From contig NZ_CAKKNC010000001.1 of assembly GCF_918741285.1 (NCBI RefSeq), forward strand, positions 558,001 to 622,000: a stretch of 64,000 nucleotides of DNA, in the 5' to 3' direction. Below, in pieces: positions 43,331-56,345 of this stretch; positions within the stretch are counted from its first letter, which is position 1, and each line of letters opens with the position of its first letter. A program made the translations under genes and the position numbers. The stretch comes from Sphingobium sp. CECT 9361 (lineage in GTDB: Bacteria; Pseudomonadota; Alphaproteobacteria; Sphingomonadales; Sphingomonadaceae). The notes beneath the pieces are model-generated. The model had not been told where the DNA came from and did no database searches. It saw only the letters and a program-made list of their open reading frames with translations.

Positions 43331-44344
43331 ATGCAACGATACAATGAGCGGCTTATTGAGCGATTACCGATCGCCAACCTGCATCCATTGCTGGCCTATG
43401 CGGCAACGCTCGGTTTGTGCGCTTTGGCGTGGGCCGTGCGCATGTTTGCGGACCCTGCCCTGGGCAATGGGTACCCCTATGTCAGTTTCTTTCCAGCCGT
43501 CGTCATTGCCGCGTTTCTGTTCGGTCGTGGCCCTGCGATTGTTGCTTGCCTGATATGCTGGCTTCTGGCCTGGTATTTTTTCATCACTCCCCGCAATTCT
43601 TTTGCTTTTAACTCGGGGGCTTTGGTCGCACTGCTCTTCTATCTGGTCGTAGTGGTGGTGGACATTGTCCTCATTCTCTGGATGCAATCGTCCAATCGCA
43701 AGCTGGCTATCGAACGTGAACGAAGCGCATCGATGGCCGAAAACCGCGAAATGCTGTTTCGCGAACTGCAGCATCGGATATCGAACAATCTTCAGGTTGC
43801 CGCTGCGCTTATGGCGCTGCAACGCCGTGACATCAGTGACCCCGATGCTCGTAAGGCACTGGACGAGGCATCGCGGCGTCTGGCGTTGATCGGCAAGATC
43901 AGCCGCTCTCTGTACGATCCCAACGGCCAGTTGCTGTCCATCCGGTCGTTTGTTGAAACGCTTGCCGAAGATATCCTCGACGCAAACGGTCGTACCGACG
44001 TGCGTGTCGAGATGGTGATCGACGAAAATGCCACTATCGATCCCGATGCCGCGATTCCCTTCGCGCTCATCCTGACGGAAACGATTGCCAATGCGCTGGA
44101 ACACGGCTTTGCCGATGGTTCGGGCGGCAGTATCCGCATCGGCATTCGTGGCGGCCACGGGCTGGATATGGAGATCGTGGACGACGGATGCGGTCTGCCG
44201 GAAAATTTCAAGCTGGAGAATAGCGGCAGCCTCGGCCTGCGTATCGCCGTCACATTGGCGCAGCAACTTGGGGGCACCTTCCGCATCGCACCGGGTGAAA
44301 ATGGCGGGACGCGCGCCCTGCTGGCTATTCCGGCATCGGCATAG
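43331..44344 (+). CDS. Membrane sensor histidine kinase (HisKA_2/HWE-like, DUF4118 sensor)
   Basis: A 337-residue kinase. Residues ~15-120 form a four-helix DUF4118-type membrane sensor domain (related to the KdpD membrane region). The dimerisation box is HisKA_2 (FRELQHRISNNLQVAAALM), with the phospho-acceptor His, followed by an ATPase domain with ETIANALEHGF and IVDDGCGLPENF. Such kinases in Alphaproteobacteria often feed PhyR/EcfG general stress signalling or single-domain regulators. No response regulator adjoins it. Confidence 0.85.
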   Translation: MQRYNERLIERLPIANLHPLLAYAATLGLCALAWAVRMFADPALGNGYPYVSFFPAVVIAAFLFGRGPAIVACLICWLLAWYFFITPRNSFAFNSGALVALLFYLVVVVVDIVLILWMQSSNRKLAIERERSASMAENREMLFRELQHRISNNLQVAAALMALQRRDISDPDARKALDEASRRLALIGKISRSLYDPNGQLLSIRSFVETLAEDILDANGRTDVRVEMVIDENATIDPDAAIPFALILTETIANALEHGFADGSGGSIRIGIRGGHGLDMEIVDDGCGLPENFKLENSGSLGLRIAVTLAQQLGGTFRIAPGENGGTRALLAIPASA

Positions 44345-44428
44345 GCACACGGACATTCGGCTGTCTTGTCGCATCCTCGCAATCTGCCGCTTGGCGGCGC
44401 GGCGCTCCTCCGCTATGACCCGACGCCT

Positions 44429-45202
44429 ATGCACAAACATTCGATAAAGTTCGCGCTGGCGATTGCCGCTGTTGCCACGCTCGGCGCCTGTTCCACGTCC
44501 AAGAACAAGGCCGATACGCTCTACGTCGCGCGCGACGTGTCGACGCTGTATAATGCGGGCAAGTACCGGCTGGATCGCGGCCAGTTCAAGATCGCGGCGG
44601 CGCTGTTCGACGAAGTCGAGCGGCAGCATCCTTATTCCCCCTGGGCGCGCCGCGCGCAGCTCATGGCGGCGTTCAGCTATTACATGAACACCGATTACAA
44701 CGAAGCGATTCAGGGTGCGCAACGCTTCCTGTCGATCCATCCGGGTAACAAGGATGCGCCCTACGCTTATTATCTGATTGCGCTGTGCTACTACGAACAG
44801 ATCGCCGACGTGACCCGCGATCAGAAAATCACCAAGCAGGCGCTCGATTCGCTTGGCGAACTCATCCGCCGCTATCCCGGCACGCGCTACGCCGCCGATG
44901 CGCGGTTGAAGGTCGATCTGGTCAACGACCATCTGGCCGGCAAGGAAATGGAAATCGGCCGCTTCCATCAGCGCCGTGGCCAGTGGCTCGCCGCGACTCT
45001 GCGCTTCCGTCAGGTGGTCGACGAATATCAGACGACGACGCACACCCCCGAAGCGCTCGAACGCCTCGTCGAAAGCTATCTCTCGCTCGGCCTTCCCGAA
45101 GAAGCGAAGAAGGCAGCCGCCGTCCTTGGCGCGAACTATCCGGGGTCCAAATGGTATGAGCGCTCGTACAAGCTCATGCAGGAGCATCCGCCCAAGGCGT
45201 GA
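44429..45202 (+). CDS. bamD: Outer membrane assembly lipoprotein BamD
   Basis: A 257-residue lipoprotein with signal peptide and lipobox LGAC (Cys21), then five TPR-like repeats (YNAGKYRLDRGQFKIAAALFDEVERQHPYSPWARRAQLM and following). BamD is the essential lipoprotein of the BAM complex that folds beta-barrel proteins into the outer membrane. An in-frame TTG at 44366 would place extra residues before the signal peptide; ATG 44429 is preferred. The order bamD-recN-ligA is conserved in Alphaproteobacteria. Confidence 0.92.
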   Translation: MHKHSIKFALAIAAVATLGACSTSKNKADTLYVARDVSTLYNAGKYRLDRGQFKIAAALFDEVERQHPYSPWARRAQLMAAFSYYMNTDYNEAIQGAQRFLSIHPGNKDAPYAYYLIALCYYEQIADVTRDQKITKQALDSLGELIRRYPGTRYAADARLKVDLVNDHLAGKEMEIGRFHQRRGQWLAATLRFRQVVDEYQTTTHTPEALERLVESYLSLGLPEEAKKAAAVLGANYPGSKWYERSYKLMQEHPPKA

Positions 45203-45248
45203 TGCGCATCCTGTTCCCCTTTCGTATCTAAGGGGCTAAAGCCGTACC

Positions 45249-49021
<3,773 letters not shown>

Positions 49022-49028
49022 CCAAACC

Positions 49029-49679
49029 TCAGAACCATCGCATCACGCTCCAGCTCAACGGCGTCCACATCCCCACGCGCACGCCAACCCCGCGCAGTTT
49101 ACCGCCCGTCCATTCATTGCATGTGCGGGTTCCGCTATAGCGCCCTCGCCCCGGATAGAAGACGTCGTCCGCGCCATATCCGGCAATCGCCTCGCCCGGC
49201 GCAAAGTCGGCGTCGATGGCTGCAACCAATGCCCGATATTGCTCAGGCGTGAGCACGACCGACCGCAAATCCGGCCCGCGCCATAACTGGCGCAGATGAT
49301 CGACATGCATCAGCGTCCGGTCGCTGCCCAATATGGCGCGGATGACCGTCGTCGGGTCGACCCGATCCCATGTGGGCGTATTGAGATAAAAGTCCCGCTG
49401 CCCCCAACCGAACAGCAGCCATTGCCCCGCACGGCGCGGATCTGCCAGATCGCTCGCAGGCACCCGACTGCGCCAGTCATGCAGAGCATTGACCGTGGGC
49501 AGCACCAAGCCCGTATGCACGCCATTGGTATAGACATGGATGGTCACGCCCTGTGGCGGCGGGTGTGCCGCTGGGTTGGCCGGGATCGCCGATCCACCGA
49601 CGACCATCAGCATGAGGATGAGCGGCAATAGGAGCATGCCTCCGATCCACCGCCTTGCCTTGCTGACTGTCCACTGCAT
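49029..49679 (-). CDS. TIGR02117/DUF2459 family protein
   Basis: A 216-residue protein with an N-terminal membrane anchor or signal (MLLLPLILMLMVVGGSAI) and the DUF2459 features VYTNGVHTGLVLP, LFGWGQRDFYLNTPTW and GYGADDVFYPGRGRYSGTRTCNEW. The Cys-His pattern (CNEWT and NGVHTG) suggests a papain-like fold (NlpC/P60-type relatives). Function is not established; it would act in the periplasm. The stop lies eight bases beyond the convergent ligA stop. Confidence 0.75.
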   Translation of the reverse strand: MQWTVSKARRWIGGMLLLPLILMLMVVGGSAIPANPAAHPPPQGVTIHVYTNGVHTGLVLPTVNALHDWRSRVPASDLADPRRAGQWLLFGWGQRDFYLNTPTWDRVDPTTVIRAILGSDRTLMHVDHLRQLWRGPDLRSVVLTPEQYRALVAAIDADFAPGEAIAGYGADDVFYPGRGRYSGTRTCNEWTGGKLRGVGVRVGMWTPLSWSVMRWF

Positions 49680-49857
49680 GACGGCAGCCTAGGCGCAGCT
49701 CCGCTTCCCTACAATCCTGCCAAGACTGTGGCCATCCTGCATCGTCACACAACGACTTCGATTCGTCATCGAAACGTAATTGCTGCGCCGCCGAACAGTC
49801 ATGTCCGGGGCGCAGAGGCCCGCAAGTTTACTGACGTTTCTCGTGGGGAGTTACCTA

Positions 49858-52209
49858 ATGCGCCGCCAAAATCTTCTCTTGCTGGCTTCCGTTGCCAGCA
49901 TTGCCCTGTTGCCATCCCTTGCCGAGGCGCAGGATGTCGTTCCTGCTGCTGAAACCGCTGCCGCTGCCGACGCAAATGCCGGCGACGAAATCGTCGTCTA
50001 CGGCTTTGGCGAAACGCGCCAGGTGCAGACGGTCGCCGCAGACGATATCAAGCTACTCACCCCCGGCACCTCGCCGCTCAAGGCAATCAGCAAGCTGCCC
50101 GGCGTCAACTTCCAGTCGGGCGACGCCTTCGGTGCCTATGAATGGTCGACGCGCATTTCGCTGCGCGGCTTCAACCAGAACCAGTTAGGCTTTACGCTGG
50201 ACGGCGTGCCCTTGGGCGACATGAGCTACGGCAACTATAACGGCCTGCACATCAGCCGCGCGATCATCTCCGAAAACCTCGGCACCGTCACCGTCAGCCA
50301 GGGCGCAGGCAATCTTGCCACGGCATCGACCAGCAATCTGGGCGGCACGCTGGTGTTCGCGTCGCGCGATCCTGCGCAGAAATTCGATATCGCGGCGTCG
50401 GGCACTTACGGCAGCGACGACACCTATCGCGGCTTCGTCCGCATCGACAGCGGCGATCTGGGCGGCGTGCGCGGGTACCTCAGCTATGGCTATCTGAACG
50501 CAGGCAAATGGCGCGGCGATGGCGAACAGCGTCAGCATCAGGTCAATGCAAAGGTCGTGGCCGATGTCGGCGACGGCAAGATCACCGGCTTCCTCAACTA
50601 CTCGGATCGCCGCGAAAACGATTATCAGGACATGTCCGCCGAAATGATCGGTCGCCTCGGCAATCGCTGGGACAATTTCGCGCCCGATTGGCGGACCGCC
50701 TATACCGTGGCAGCCGTCTCCGCCAATCAGGTCGTGCGGGGCGGTTCAGTTACTGCCACGCTGCCTTATCCGACCTTCGGCCTTACTTTGCCGACGTCGG
50801 TTAAGACGATTGACGATGCTTATTATGACGCAGCGGGCATTCGTCGCGATTGGTTGGGCGGCGTCACCTTCGAAACGCCGATCACCAATAACGTCCACGC
50901 AAAGCTGCAGGGTTATTATCACAGCAACAAGGGGCAGGGTCTGTGGTGGATTCCGTCAGTTTATCTCCCTGGTAATCCCGCCACCGGCGCACAGCTGGTA
51001 AGCCCGACCGGAGCGCCGATCTCGGTCCGTACTACCGAGTATGATATGGACCGTATGGGTGCGGTCGGTAACATCGTTTGGGAAATGGGCGGTAACCGTC
51101 TTGAAGTCGGCGGCTGGTATGAAGGCAATGATTTCCGCAACGCACGCCGCTTCTACTCGCTCGCAAACACACTTGCAGGCTCCTCGCGTGACAGCCTGAA
51201 GTTCCAAACAAACTCCTTCTTCACGCAGTGGGACGTCGATTTCAGCACCGAAACGGCCCAATATTATGTGATGGACACGCTGGAACTCGGCCAGTTGACT
51301 CTATCCGGCGGCTGGAAAGGTACGCGCGTCATCAACCGCGCAAGCCCGATCGTCGCAGGCAACCTAGCATCGGGCCGCATTCAGACCAAGGATTGGTTCC
51401 TGCCTCAGGCAGGCGCGCTTTATAAAGTGAGCGATGATGTAGAAGTCTTCGCCAATTACACCGAGAACATGCGCGCTTACGCCTCCGCTGCAACCACAGG
51501 GCCATTTGCAACGACCCAAGTGGGCTTCAACGCCCTCGTCGCGGCAGACGATCTGAAACCTGAAACATCGCAGACTTACGAAGTCGGTGGTCGCGTGCGG
51601 GCTGGTGCCTTCCAAGGGTCCATTGCAGGCTACTACGTCAATTTTAATGACCGCATCCTAGGTTTGCCTACAGGGCCAGGGATCGCAGGAAACCCTGTCA
51701 TTCTGCAGAATGTTGGGAAGGTTCGCTCCATCGGTGGCGAAATCTCCGGCACCTACTCGATGGGTAATGGGTTCAGCACCACTGCGTCGTATTCCTATAA
51801 TGACTCGACCTATCGCAACAATGTGGTCACCCCGACCACAACCGTGCTTATCAAGGGCAAGACCACGGTCGACAGCCCCAAGCATATCGCTTCAGGCGAA
51901 CTCGCTTATGATGGCGACATATTCTTCGGCCGGATCGGCGCGAATTACATGTCGAAGCGCTACTACACCTACACCAACGACAAGTCGGTCGGTGGTCGGG
52001 TTCTGGTGGATGCCAGCATCGGCGTGAAGGTGCCCCAAGGCATGGGCTTCCTGACCGGCTTTGCCATCGAAGCATCGGCCACCAATCTGTTCGACAAGGA
52101 TTATGTCAGCACCATCGGTTCGAACGGTTTCGGCAACAGCGGCGACAACCAGACACTGCTGATCGGCGCGCCGCAGCAGTTCTTCGTCACGCTCCGTCGG
52201 GGCTTCTGA
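49858..52209 (+). CDS. TonB-dependent outer membrane receptor
   Basis: A 783-residue TonB-dependent receptor: signal peptide ending LPSLAEAQ, TonB-box-like DEIVVYGFGETR, plug (SPLKAISKLPGVNFQ, SLRGFNQNQLGFTLDGVPLG) and barrel ending in a terminal Phe (FFVTLRRGF). ATG 49858 follows GTGGGGAG at seven bases; an in-frame start at 49780 would add non-signal residues. The plug resembles siderophore or metal receptors, but the ligand is uncertain. No regulator or hydrolase is adjacent. Confidence 0.88.
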   Translation: MRRQNLLLLASVASIALLPSLAEAQDVVPAAETAAAADANAGDEIVVYGFGETRQVQTVAADDIKLLTPGTSPLKAISKLPGVNFQSGDAFGAYEWSTRISLRGFNQNQLGFTLDGVPLGDMSYGNYNGLHISRAIISENLGTVTVSQGAGNLATASTSNLGGTLVFASRDPAQKFDIAASGTYGSDDTYRGFVRIDSGDLGGVRGYLSYGYLNAGKWRGDGEQRQHQVNAKVVADVGDGKITGFLNYSDRRENDYQDMSAEMIGRLGNRWDNFAPDWRTAYTVAAVSANQVVRGGSVTATLPYPTFGLTLPTSVKTIDDAYYDAAGIRRDWLGGVTFETPITNNVHAKLQGYYHSNKGQGLWWIPSVYLPGNPATGAQLVSPTGAPISVRTTEYDMDRMGAVGNIVWEMGGNRLEVGGWYEGNDFRNARRFYSLANTLAGSSRDSLKFQTNSFFTQWDVDFSTETAQYYVMDTLELGQLTLSGGWKGTRVINRASPIVAGNLASGRIQTKDWFLPQAGALYKVSDDVEVFANYTENMRAYASAATTGPFATTQVGFNALVAADDLKPETSQTYEVGGRVRAGAFQGSIAGYYVNFNDRILGLPTGPGIAGNPVILQNVGKVRSIGGEISGTYSMGNGFSTTASYSYNDSTYRNNVVTPTTTVLIKGKTTVDSPKHIASGELAYDGDIFFGRIGANYMSKRYYTYTNDKSVGGRVLVDASIGVKVPQGMGFLTGFAIEASATNLFDKDYVSTIGSNGFGNSGDNQTLLIGAPQQFFVTLRRGF

Positions 52210-52243
52210 TTGGAATAATGGGGGAGGGGCTTTCGCTCCTCCC

Positions 52244-53227
52244 TCACCAGCTTCCGTAACCGGGCGCCTCACCATTGCGGTCGCTCGCCCAGCGACGCGG
52301 GCGACGCCAGCCGACGGCGGGGCGTTTGCGCAGCCGCAGCGTGGGCCATTGCCCGGTATCGATCCGGTCGGCCAGCCGCATCCCCTGCGCGCGATAGGCC
52401 GCGATCACACTATCGGCCTGACTGTCCAGCAGCCCCGCGAGGATCAGCGTACCGCCATCCTCCAGCGTGGCCGTGAGCGAAGGCGCCAGTTCGATCAGCG
52501 GCCCGGCCAGAATATTGGCGATCAGCAGATCATAGGGCGCACGGCCCAATATGCCGGGATGATCCACCCCCGCCGCCGCGAACACAGTCAACTGTCCGGC
52601 ACTGCGGCCCAATGCCACCCCATTGGCCACGGCATTCTCGGCGGTGACTTCCACCGACACCGGATCTATGTCCGACGCCGTCGCATAAGCCATCGGCCAC
52701 AGATGCATCGCGGCGAATGCCAGCAAGCCTGTGCCTGTCCCGACATCGGCGATATTGCCAAACCGATGCCCCAGCCGCCGCGAGCGATCCAGCATTACCA
52801 GACAACCGGACGTCGTTTCATGCTGCCCCGTGCCGAACGCACGCCCAGCACCGATCAGGAAATCCTTGTACCCCGGCGGCACGACATCGTCGGCCATGTT
52901 CCGCACATAAAAGCGCCCGGCGATCACCGGCTCCAGTCCTTGCTGGCTGATCGTCACCCAATCCTCCGCAGGCAGCTTTTCGAGTGTCGGCTTTTTCCCC
53001 CGCGCGCTCGGCACCAGCGTCTGCACCAGCTTGACGAGCGCCGTATTGGGTTTGCCTTCAAAATAGGCATCAAGCTGCCAGACATCGTCATCGTCCGGGG
53101 CCGCTTCGCTGGTCATCAGCACCGGCGGACTGTCGAGCTGCGCAAACGCCACGATATCGCCGTCCAGCGATTCGGCCTCCGCGCGGGTGCAAGGAAGAGT
53201 CAGTTTCCAGCTTTCCTTATCGGACAT
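52244..53227 (-). CDS. prmA: Ribosomal protein L11 methyltransferase PrmA
   Basis: A 327-residue class I methyltransferase. The PrmA pattern is clear: an N-terminal substrate domain, then FGTGQHETTSGCLVML, the SAM motif DVGTGTGLLAFAAM, and LIANILAGPLIELAPSL. It trimethylates Lys and the N-terminus of ribosomal protein L11. ATG 53227 (MSDKESWKL) is preferred over an upstream extension to 53257. The start overlaps the stop of the SDR gene upstream, so the two are co-transcribed. Confidence 0.88.
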   Translation of the reverse strand: MSDKESWKLTLPCTRAEAESLDGDIVAFAQLDSPPVLMTSEAAPDDDDVWQLDAYFEGKPNTALVKLVQTLVPSARGKKPTLEKLPAEDWVTISQQGLEPVIAGRFYVRNMADDVVPPGYKDFLIGAGRAFGTGQHETTSGCLVMLDRSRRLGHRFGNIADVGTGTGLLAFAAMHLWPMAYATASDIDPVSVEVTAENAVANGVALGRSAGQLTVFAAAGVDHPGILGRAPYDLLIANILAGPLIELAPSLTATLEDGGTLILAGLLDSQADSVIAAYRAQGMRLADRIDTGQWPTLRLRKRPAVGWRRPRRWASDRNGEAPGYGSW

Positions 53228-53909
53228 AGCTTGCTCCATTCGCGTCGAGGACAGCACCAGTCATGGAGGGCGGTGCATCCGTGACCAGAAATTTCACGAT
53301 GGCCGCGATCTCGTCGGGCGTGGCGACCTTGCCAAGCGGAATGTCGGCGAGCAGCTTGTCACCGCCCCGGCTCGCCAGATAATCCTCCGCCATGCCCGTC
53401 ATGGTAAAGCCCGGGCAGACGGCAAAAGCGTAAATCCCTTCCGCCGCATAGGCCCGCGCGATTGTCTTGGTCATCGCGACCATCCCGCCTTTCGATGCGG
53501 CATAATGCCAGTGCATCGGGCTGTCGCCGCGATGCGCGGCGCGGCTTGCGACGTTGACGATCCGCCCGCCCGATTTCCGTGCTTGCCAATGCAGCACAGC
53601 CTTGCGGCACAAAATCGCCGACGCTTCCAGATTGACGGTCATAGTGCGTTGCCACGCCGCCAGCCAGTCGGCGTCGTCGCTATCCAGCGGCGTCGCTTCG
53701 AATATGCCTGCATTGTTGATCAGGATATCGATCCGCCCGCCCAGCGCATCCAGTGCCTTGTCCCACAAAGCCTCGGCGCCACCGGCCGCGCCAAGATCGG
53801 CGTCTTTGCTGCTGGCGGCAAACACACGGGTATCGCCCGATGCAAGAAGCGACGCGCAGGCCGCGCCGATGCCCCGGCTCGCGCCGGTCAGAAGAATATT
53901 GATGGCCAT
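53217..53909 (-). CDS. SDR-family oxidoreductase
   Basis: A 230-residue short-chain dehydrogenase/reductase: cofactor motif LLTGASRGIG at the N-terminus, ILINNAG, Ser in NVASRAA, and YAASK. FabG-like, with no specific substrate evident. The stop overlaps the prmA start by 11 bases, and the start is 69 bases beyond the MCP-like gene's stop on the same strand. Confidence 0.85.
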   Translation of the reverse strand: MAINILLTGASRGIGAACASLLASGDTRVFAASSKDADLGAAGGAEALWDKALDALGGRIDILINNAGIFEATPLDSDDADWLAAWQRTMTVNLEASAILCRKAVLHWQARKSGGRIVNVASRAAHRGDSPMHWHYAASKGGMVAMTKTIARAYAAEGIYAFAVCPGFTMTGMAEDYLASRGGDKLLADIPLGKVATPDEIAAIVKFLVTDAPPSMTGAVLDANGASYVR

Positions 53910-53978
53910 GCCTGCCGGTAGCCCAGCCGCTTGGCCAAGGAAAGGCGGGAGGTGTAAAAGCCCTTTTGACGTGTCGGC

Positions 53979-55322
53979 TTATGCCACCCGGCGGCTGAAC
54001 TCTGCGGATGCCTGACGCAGCGAAGACAGCTTGCCTTCGACACTCATGAAACCGCGCTCAAGCTGATCGATCTCCGACGCGACGACTTCGGTATCCTGAC
54101 GAATGGCCGAAATGGTCGCCGACATGGAATCCGCTGCCAGCGCCGTTTCATCGACGGCGGCGGTGATCATCGTGACGGTTTGCGCCTGCGCATCCATGGC
54201 ACTGCGGATGCGGTTCGCGGACATCTGCACTTCGTCCACGGTTTCGCGGATTCGCTGGTTGGTTTCGACCGACTGGCGCGTCGATGCCTGGATGGACCCG
54301 ATCTTGTTGGCGATGTCGTCCGTGGCGCGCGCAGTCTGATTGGCCAGGCTCTTCACTTCCTGCGCCACCACGGCAAAGCCGCGACCCGCATCGCCCGCGC
54401 GTGCCGCTTCAATAGTGGCATTCAGCGCAAGGAGGTTGGTCTGCCCTGCGATATCGCGGATCAGGCCAAGGATGGATTCGATGGATTGCGCATGTTCGGA
54501 CAAGGTGGTCGACATGGTGACCGCGTCGCCGGCCTGCGCATAAGCGCGCTGCGCCACTTCGGCAGCGCCTTCGACTTCGGCGCGCGCATCCTCGATCGCC
54601 CGGATCAGCCCGGCGGAGGTTTGGGCCGCTTCGCGCATGGCAAGCGCGGATTGCTCGGCGGCGGCGGCAACTTCCGATGCCTTGCCCAGCATTCCGCGCG
54701 TTGCTGCCGATGCATCCTTTGCCTGTTCGCGCAGACCGTCGCCCAGATGCGACGCGCCGTCGATTTCGGCAACGATGCGCTGTTCGAACAAAGTTGCGTT
54801 GCGCAGACGCTCGGTTTCTTCTTCCAGCGCAATGTCGATCGCCAGGACCGAACAGATCAATTCTGCTTCGATCATGGAAATACGTGTCAGGGCGCGATAC
54901 AATGCGCGTGCCGGGCCTTCCGGGCCATTGCCTTGCGACGTGGCATCCCAAATTCCATCATGCACCACATCATTGGCGGCCACGATCGACACCAGAATGG
55001 TGCGGATGGAAATGCCATGCTTGCGAGCGTGCCGAACGCAGGACCGCGCCGAATCCGCCCAACGTTCACCTCCGAAATTCGATAGCTTTTCACGAATATA
55101 ATGAGAGACTTCGCGACGTATCGCGCTGATCGACTCCGGCTTCAATACGGACCGCAGCGACGTATTGGCCATATAAGCATCGAAAAATGCCTGAGCGGCT
55201 GCTTCGCCATGATCGGGAAGAAGCGCGAAAATGGCAGCGGCATCGGATACCAATGTCCCTGCAGGATCGAACTCTTCCAACCGTTCCGGCATCGTCACAT
55301 CGGCCTTTATTTGCAGCGTCAT
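53979..55322 (-). CDS. Soluble chemoreceptor-like signalling protein with globin-coupled sensor
   Basis: A 447-residue protein without membrane helices. The N-terminal ~160 residues resemble a protoglobin/globin-coupled sensor, with a His in [16 protein letters not shown] in the expected haem-proximal helix. A linker is followed by an MCP signalling domain whose hairpin tip ([42 protein letters not shown]) is canonical. It may sense oxygen and control a CheA kinase or act in aerotaxis. No che or flagellar genes lie nearby. ATG 55322 is chosen; 55349 is possible. Confidence 0.75.
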   Translation of the reverse strand: MTLQIKADVTMPERLEEFDPAGTLVSDAAAIFALLPDHGEAAAQAFFDAYMANTSLRSVLKPESISAIRREVSHYIREKLSNFGGERWADSARSCVRHARKHGISIRTILVSIVAANDVVHDGIWDATSQGNGPEGPARALYRALTRISMIEAELICSVLAIDIALEEETERLRNATLFEQRIVAEIDGASHLGDGLREQAKDASAATRGMLGKASEVAAAAEQSALAMREAAQTSAGLIRAIEDARAEVEGAAEVAQRAYAQAGDAVTMSTTLSEHAQSIESILGLIRDIAGQTNLLALNATIEAARAGDAGRGFAVVAQEVKSLANQTARATDDIANKIGSIQASTRQSVETNQRIRETVDEVQMSANRIRSAMDAQAQTVTMITAAVDETALAADSMSATISAIRQDTEVVASEIDQLERGFMSVEGKLSSLRQASAEFSRRVA

Positions 55323-55560
55323 TGAAATGTGTGCCCTTTGCAGTCCCAAGCCAGTCTGATGCCTTCAGGTCTCTTCATAGGGTTAGTTGGTTAATCAACT
55401 CTTATCTTCGGGCAAAAATCCGATAGGAAATCTGCCATAAATCACTTGAATCGGCTTCATTTGAAAGATTTGGTGCGCTGCGGCCTGCTGCATTTGCACA
55501 GTGGAGAGGCGCGCGCTAAAGGGGCTGGGAATCATGCTGACCCAGGGGAGTGCAGACCGC

Positions 55561-55956
55561 ATGGCGCGACCGCAAACTAGGCCTCTTTCGCCGCATCTGA
55601 CTATCTGGAAATGGGGCCCGCATATGGCCTTGTCGATCCTTCACCGCGCCACGGGCGTCGGGTTGGCGGTCGTCGGTGCGCTTGGCCTCGTATGGTGGCT
55701 GACCGCGGCGGCATCGGGCGCGGAATATTATGCGTTCTTTCTGAAACAGGCGACGTCCTGGTACGGCTATGTCGTGATGATCGGCATTACCTGGGCTTTC
55801 TTTCAGCACATGTTTTCGGGCCTTCGCCATTTCGTTCTCGATATCGGCGCGGGCTATGAGCTTAAGACGAACAAGAGCTGGTCTCTGGTCGTGCCGGTTC
55901 TTTCGATATTCACCACCGCTGCGATCTGGCTCAGCATCTTCTCGGGGAAACTGTAA
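55561..55956 (+). CDS. sdhC: Succinate dehydrogenase cytochrome b556 subunit
   Basis: A 131-residue membrane anchor of complex II. RPLSPHLTIWKWGPHMALSILHRATGVGL carries the family's SPHLxIY-type motif and the SxxHRxTG signature; the haem-ligand His is in FQHMFSGLRHFVLDIG. Three membrane helices. ATG 55561 gives the usual N-terminus; ATG 55534 is also possible. It is the first gene of sdhCDA. Confidence 0.9.
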   Translation: MARPQTRPLSPHLTIWKWGPHMALSILHRATGVGLAVVGALGLVWWLTAAASGAEYYAFFLKQATSWYGYVVMIGITWAFFQHMFSGLRHFVLDIGAGYELKTNKSWSLVVPVLSIFTTAAIWLSIFSGKL

Positions 55957-56345
55957 TGGGTAGCGGAACGGGCATCGGTCGCGTTCGTGGCTTGGGCAGT
56001 GCCAAGTCGGGCACGCATCACTGGATCAATCAGCGGGTCACCGCCGTCGGCAATCTGCTGCTGGTGCTGTGGCTGATCATCAGCATTCTCCAGCTCCCGG
56101 CACTCGATTATGTCGCGGTAACGACATGGCTTGCCAAGAGCTGGGTCGCCGTACCGATGATGCTGATGATCGTCAGCGTCTTCTACCATCTGCGCCTCGG
56201 GCTGCAGGTCGTGGTCGAGGATTATGTGCATGAAGACGGCACGAAATTCGCGACCTTCCTGCTACTCAACTTCTACGCCATTGGTGGCGCGGCTCTGGGC
56301 ATTTTCGCCATTGCCAAAATAGCCTTCACGGGAGCTGCTTCCTGA
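55956..56345 (+). CDS. sdhD: Succinate dehydrogenase membrane anchor subunit
   Basis: A 129-residue anchor with three membrane helices. [20 protein letters not shown] is the conserved SdhD entry motif, and [16 protein letters not shown] contains the haem-ligand His and the quinone-site Asp-Tyr pair. The ATG overlaps the sdhC stop by one base, and the stop overlaps the sdhA start likewise. Confidence 0.9.
   Translation: MGSGTGIGRVRGLGSAKSGTHHWINQRVTAVGNLLLVLWLIISILQLPALDYVAVTTWLAKSWVAVPMMLMIVSVFYHLRLGLQVVVEDYVHEDGTKFATFLLLNFYAIGGAALGIFAIAKIAFTGAAS

Noticed and set aside
43364..45187. 607-residue minus-strand frame
   Set aside because: Shadow across the kinase and bamD genes.
50740..51760. 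Second mosaic tract in the TonB receptor gene at 49858
   Set aside because: Codon use is slightly softer than the flanks but without sharp borders, so it is too weak to claim.
55385..55400. AGTTG/CAACT inverted repeat upstream of the chemoreceptor gene
   Set aside because: Only five bases per arm, expected by chance in a window of this size.
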